A DNA stretch of 8,038 nucleotides from Scandinavium sp051650185 (GTDB lineage: Bacteria > Pseudomonadota > Gammaproteobacteria > Enterobacterales > Enterobacteriaceae). The notes under the pieces are model-generated. The model saw only the letters and a program-made list of their open reading frames with translations, ran no database searches and was not told the origin of the DNA. Each line of letters starts with the position of its first letter. Position 1 is the first letter of the stretch. The translations under genes were made by a program, and so were the position numbers. The stretch is from assembly GCF_051650185.1 (NCBI RefSeq), contig NZ_JBOFIN010000040.1, forward strand, positions 1 to 8,038, written 5' to 3'. This document shows, in pieces, positions 5,797 to 8,038 of the stretch.

Positions 5797-7248
5797 ATGC
5801 ATTTTCGTGCCATAACCCGAATCGTTGGACTGCTGGTCATTCTGTTTTCAGGCACCATGATTGTGCCTGGTCTGGTGGCATTGATTTATCGGGACGGGGC
5901 TGGACGGGCATTTACCCAGACCTTTTTCGTCGCGCTGGCGATTGGGTCCCTGCTGTGGTGGCCAAACCGCAAACAAAAGGGTGAGCTTAAATCCCGCGAA
6001 GGGTTCCTTATCGTGGTGCTGTTCTGGACCGTGCTGGGAAGCGTGGGTGCGCTGCCCTTTATCTTTTCTGAACAACCGAACCTGACGATCACCGATGCTT
6101 TCTTTGAATCGTTCTCAGGGTTGACGACCACAGGCGCAACGACGCTGGTGGGGCTGGATTCCTTACCTCATGCCATCCTCTTCTACCGGCAAATGCTGCA
6201 GTGGTTTGGCGGGATGGGGATAATTGTATTGGCGGTGGCTATCCTGCCAATACTGGGCGTCGGCGGCATGCAGCTTTATCGCGCGGAAATGCCTGGGCCG
6301 CTTAAAGACAACAAGATGCGCCCGCGAATTGCTGAAACGGCAAAAACGCTTTGGCTCATTTATGTATTACTGACTGTCGCTTGCGCATTGGCCTTGTGGT
6401 TTGCGGGGATGCCTGCTTTTGATGCCATCGGCCACAGCTTTGCCACTATCGCCATTGGGGGCTTCTCCACGCACGATGCGAGCGTGGGTTACTTCAACAG
6501 CCCGACTATCAATACCATTATTGCTATCTTCTTGCTGATCTCGGGCTGTAATTACGGCCTGCACTTCTCTTTATTAAGTGGCCGTAGTCTTAAGGTGTAC
6601 TGGCGTGATCCGGAATTTCGCATGTTTATCGGCGTCCAGCTGACCCTGGTGATTGTCTGTACGCTGGTGCTGTTTCTTCACGATGTCTACACCTCGGCGT
6701 TGACGACGCTTAACCAGGCTTTCTTCCAGGTTGTCTCAATGGCAACGACGGCAGGCTTTACCACAGACAGCATTGCGCGCTGGCCATTGTTCCTGCCGGT
6801 ACTGCTATTGTGTTCTGCTTTTATTGGCGGCTGCGCGGGATCAACCGGTGGCGGCCTGAAGGTGATTCGTATCCTTCTTCTGTTTAAGCAAGGGAACCGG
6901 GAGCTGAAACGCCTGGTGCACCCGAATGCCGTTTACAGTATCAAGCTGGGGAATCGCGCACTGCCGGAACGTATTCTGGAAGCAGTGTGGGGATTCTTCT
7001 CTGCTTATGCTCTGGTATTCATTATCAGTATGCTGGCGATTATCGCCACGGGCGTGGATGACTTCTCTGCGTTTGCCTCCGTTGTGGCAACGCTCAATAA
7101 CCTTGGACCAGGGCTGGGCGTGGTAGCGGATAACTTCGCCAGTATGAACCCGGTGGCAAAATGGATCCTGATTGCCAATATGCTGTTTGGTCGTCTGGAA
7201 GTCTTTACCTTGTTGGTGCTTTTTACACCGACTTTCTGGCGCGAATAA
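5797..7248 (+). CDS. trkH: Trk system potassium uptake protein TrkH
   Basis: TrkH is the inner-membrane, potassium-translocating subunit of the Trk system. It works with the cytoplasmic NAD/nucleotide-binding ring TrkA, which is not in this window. The four repeats of the SKT superfamily are recognisable by their filter loops: SGLTTTGATT (107-116), ATIAIGGFST (216-225), SMATTAGFTT (314-323) and TLNNLGPGLG (432-441), each with the glycine that lines the pore. Several long hydrophobic segments lie between them. GCAGSTGGGLKVIRI (345-359) belongs to the conserved intramembrane region after the third filter. Length is 483, as in E. coli. The start is at 5797, with TAAGGA at 5781-5786. The open frame extends 68 codons further upstream, but that part is only a shadow over yigZ. 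The gap after yigZ is 40 bases, with no terminator. Confidence 0.97.
   Translation: MHFRAITRIVGLLVILFSGTMIVPGLVALIYRDGAGRAFTQTFFVALAIGSLLWWPNRKQKGELKSREGFLIVVLFWTVLGSVGALPFIFSEQPNLTITDAFFESFSGLTTTGATTLVGLDSLPHAILFYRQMLQWFGGMGIIVLAVAILPILGVGGMQLYRAEMPGPLKDNKMRPRIAETAKTLWLIYVLLTVACALALWFAGMPAFDAIGHSFATIAIGGFSTHDASVGYFNSPTINTIIAIFLLISGCNYGLHFSLLSGRSLKVYWRDPEFRMFIGVQLTLVIVCTLVLFLHDVYTSALTTLNQAFFQVVSMATTAGFTTDSIARWPLFLPVLLLCSAFIGGCAGSTGGGLKVIRILLLFKQGNRELKRLVHPNAVYSIKLGNRALPERILEAVWGFFSAYALVFIISMLAIIATGVDDFSAFASVVATLNNLGPGLGVVADNFASMNPVAKWILIANMLFGRLEVFTLLVLFTPTFWRE
6144..6151 (+). other. Chi site
   Basis: A second GCTGGTGG on the plus strand, within trkH. No copy on the minus strand was noticed, which agrees with replication running left to right here, in the direction of the rRNA operon. 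Confidence 0.7.
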
Positions 7249-7259
7249 CAGGAGCCTTT

Positions 7260-7793
7260 GTGAAAATATTGATTCTCTTCTCGACGCGTGATGGACAGAC
7301 GCGTGAGATCGCTTCTTCTCTGGCGTCAGAACTGAAAGAGCAGGCGTTTGATGTTGATGTGGTTAATCTGCATCGCGCAGAAGCTATTACATGGGCAGAC
7401 TACGACGGCGTGGTGATTGGTGCTTCTATTCGTTATGGGCACTTTCATTCCACGCTCGACAGCTTTGTGAAAAAGCATCAGCAAGCGTTAAAGCAACTGC
7501 CCAGTGCTTTCTATACGGTGAACCTGGTTGCGCGCAAACCTGAAAAGCGCACGCCTCAAACGAACAGCTATACGCGCAAGTTCTTACTGAACTCCCCCTG
7601 GCAGCCCGATCGCTGTGCTGTCTTCGCGGGAGCTTTGCGTTATCCGCGTTACACCTGGTATGACCGCATGATGATCCGCCTGATTATGAAGATGACAGGG
7701 GGAGAAACGGATACGAGTAAAGAAGTGGTGTACACCGATTGGCAGCAGGTAACGAATTTTGCCCGTGAAATTGCTCAGCTTGTGCGCAAATAG
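7260..7793 (+). CDS. hemG: Menaquinone-dependent protoporphyrinogen IX dehydrogenase
   Basis: HemG oxidises protoporphyrinogen IX to protoporphyrin IX, the next-to-last step of haem synthesis, and passes electrons to quinones at the inner face of the membrane. It is a flavodoxin-like FMN protein: the phosphate loop STRDGQT is at 8-14, and IGASIRYGH (53-61) and AGALRYPRY (123-131) are typical of the family. The basic, tyrosine-rich segment at about 127-150 corresponds to the insertion that sets HemG apart from ordinary flavodoxins. The start is GTG at 7260, with AGGAG (7250-7254) five bases upstream; the frame opens earlier only inside trkH. The protein has 177 residues, about four fewer than my recollection of E. 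coli HemG (181), with the difference at the C-terminus. It follows trkH after 11 bases, so the two are probably co-transcribed. Confidence 0.96.
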   Translation: MKILILFSTRDGQTREIASSLASELKEQAFDVDVVNLHRAEAITWADYDGVVIGASIRYGHFHSTLDSFVKKHQQALKQLPSAFYTVNLVARKPEKRTPQTNSYTRKFLLNSPWQPDRCAVFAGALRYPRYTWYDRMMIRLIMKMTGGETDTSKEVVYTDWQQVTNFAREIAQLVRK

Positions 7794-7812
7794 TCGCTAA
7801 AAACGGCATGAA

Positions 7813-7827
7813 GCCTGGAATTTGAGC
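7813..7827 (+). promoter_or_regulatory. Fis site I of rRNA promoter P1
   Basis: GCCTGGAATTTGAGC has the essential G and C at positions 1 and 15, an A/T-rich centre, and Y4/R12 as in the Fis consensus GNtYAaWWWtTRaNC. Its centre, 7820, lies exactly 71 bases upstream of the predicted P1 start, the position of Fis site I in E. coli rrn promoters. Fis bound here would contact RNA polymerase and activate P1 in fast growth. Confidence 0.65.
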
Positions 7828-7831
7828 GGTT

Positions 7832-7853
7832 GAAAAGTTTTTTTAGATTTCTG
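7832..7853 (+). promoter_or_regulatory. UP element of rRNA promoter P1
   Basis: The 22 bases from -59 to -38 are A/T-rich, with GAAAAG, a run of seven T and AGATTT. This is the place and composition of the UP element that binds the C-terminal domains of the RNA polymerase alpha subunits and greatly strengthens rrn P1 promoters. Confidence 0.8.
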
Positions 7854-7854
7854 C

Positions 7855-7891
7855 TTGCCACCCCGGAATAACTCCCTATAATGCGCCTCCA
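7855..7891 (+). promoter_or_regulatory. rRNA operon promoter P1
   Basis: The -35 is TTGCCA (7855-7860), the -10 a perfect TATAAT (7877-7882), with the 16-base spacer typical of rrn P1. The discriminator GCGCCTCC (7883-7890) is G/C-rich, the property that makes P1 sensitive to ppGpp/DksA and to the initiating nucleotide. The start is A at 7891, in ACTGACACGGAACAACGGCA, nearly the E. coli rrn sequence. Position after hemG identifies the operon as the rrnA equivalent. Confidence 0.93.
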
Positions 7892-8038
7892 CTGACACGG
7901 AACAACGGCAAGCAAGCCCCGGGTCAGCAGGGTTTCTCCGGAAATTCTGACAGAGAAAAGCGAAAATAAACGCTTGACTCTGAATGAGGAAAACGTATTA
8001 TACGGGACCTCGAAACGGTGAGCGAAAGCCGCGTTTCA
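7891..8038 (+). other. Start of the pre-16S rRNA leader, cut by the window edge
   Basis: The transcribed leader begins at 7891 and continues past the last base. Between the promoters CTGAC (7892-7896) can pair with GTCAG (7923-7927). After P2, GAAACG (8012-8017) pairs perfectly with CGTTTC (8032-8037); inside it GC-GAAA-GC (8022-8029) forms a small tetraloop hairpin. This hairpin stands where boxB precedes boxA in rrn antitermination sequences. BoxA, boxC, the RNase III site and the 16S gene lie outside the window. Confidence 0.7.
7974..8007 (+). promoter_or_regulatory. rRNA operon promoter P2
   Basis: TTGACT (7974-7979) and TATTAT (7996-8001) are separated by 16 bases, the same hexamers and spacing as in E. 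coli rrn P2. Initiation is expected near 8007, about 116 bases after the P1 start, the usual distance. P2 gives steadier, lower-level transcription than P1. Confidence 0.9.

Noticed and set aside
7161..7259. Upstream start for hemG inside trkH
   Set aside because: The extra 33 residues are a trkH shadow; the flavodoxin fold begins right at the GTG at 7260, which has its own AGGAG.
7741..7779. Further Fis sites in the hemG end
   Set aside because: GGTAACGAATTTTGC and GTGAAATTGCTCAGC have the outer G and C but fail at most inner positions and are not at the expected distance, so they are not listed as features.
1..8038. CRISPR array, tRNA gene, toxin-antitoxin pair, phage attachment site or defence genes
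   Set aside because: No regular repeats, tRNA-like cloverleaf or unexplained coding region was seen; apart from the IS end all coding sequence belongs to known housekeeping genes.

Overview
The window is a chromosomal segment of a gamma-proteobacterium of the family Enterobacteriaceae. The gene order fadA-fadB / pepQ-yigZ-trkH-hemG / rRNA operon is the one known from the Escherichia coli rrnA region. The proteins look close to, but clearly not identical with, my memory of the E. coli versions (FadB 729 aa, FadA 387, PepQ 443, YigZ 204, TrkH 483). A relative such as Enterobacter, Citrobacter or Klebsiella fits; I cannot name the genus from this sequence alone.

Left edge (1-258): the first ~136 bases look like one end of an insertion sequence of the IS481 type. 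The first codons of its transposase lie on the minus strand and run off the window. A stem-loop covers the probable transposase start codon. Between this element and fadA are two strong intrinsic terminators pointing in opposite directions. One (157-185, minus) ends the fadBA transcript. The other (231-253, plus) would end a plus-strand gene arriving from the left; in E. coli that neighbour is fre, which is not visible here.

Minus strand (259-3621): fadB and fadA encode the two subunits of the aerobic fatty-acid beta-oxidation complex, transcribed fadB to fadA from a promoter near 3671. A near-perfect FadR operator sits just downstream of the predicted start of transcription. FadR bound there would keep the operon off until acyl-CoA releases it.

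Plus strand (3765-7793): pepQ (prolidase) has an extended -10 promoter in the 189-bp divergent region. It is followed by yigZ (IMPACT family, overlapping pepQ by one base), trkH (potassium uptake membrane subunit) and hemG (menaquinone-linked protoporphyrinogen oxidase, GTG start, 11 bases after trkH). Gaps are 0-40 bases, so these four may be co-transcribed although their functions are unrelated.

Right edge (7794-8038): the control region of an rRNA operon. It has a Fis site at -71, an A/T-rich UP element, promoter P1, promoter P2 and the start of the leader with a possible boxB-type hairpin. The window ends before boxA and the 16S gene. I see no terminator between hemG and P1.

No undescribed multi-gene system is evident. 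The core genes are conserved housekeeping genes; the accessory part is the insertion-sequence end on the left, and the most unusual details are there and in the intergenic control regions.
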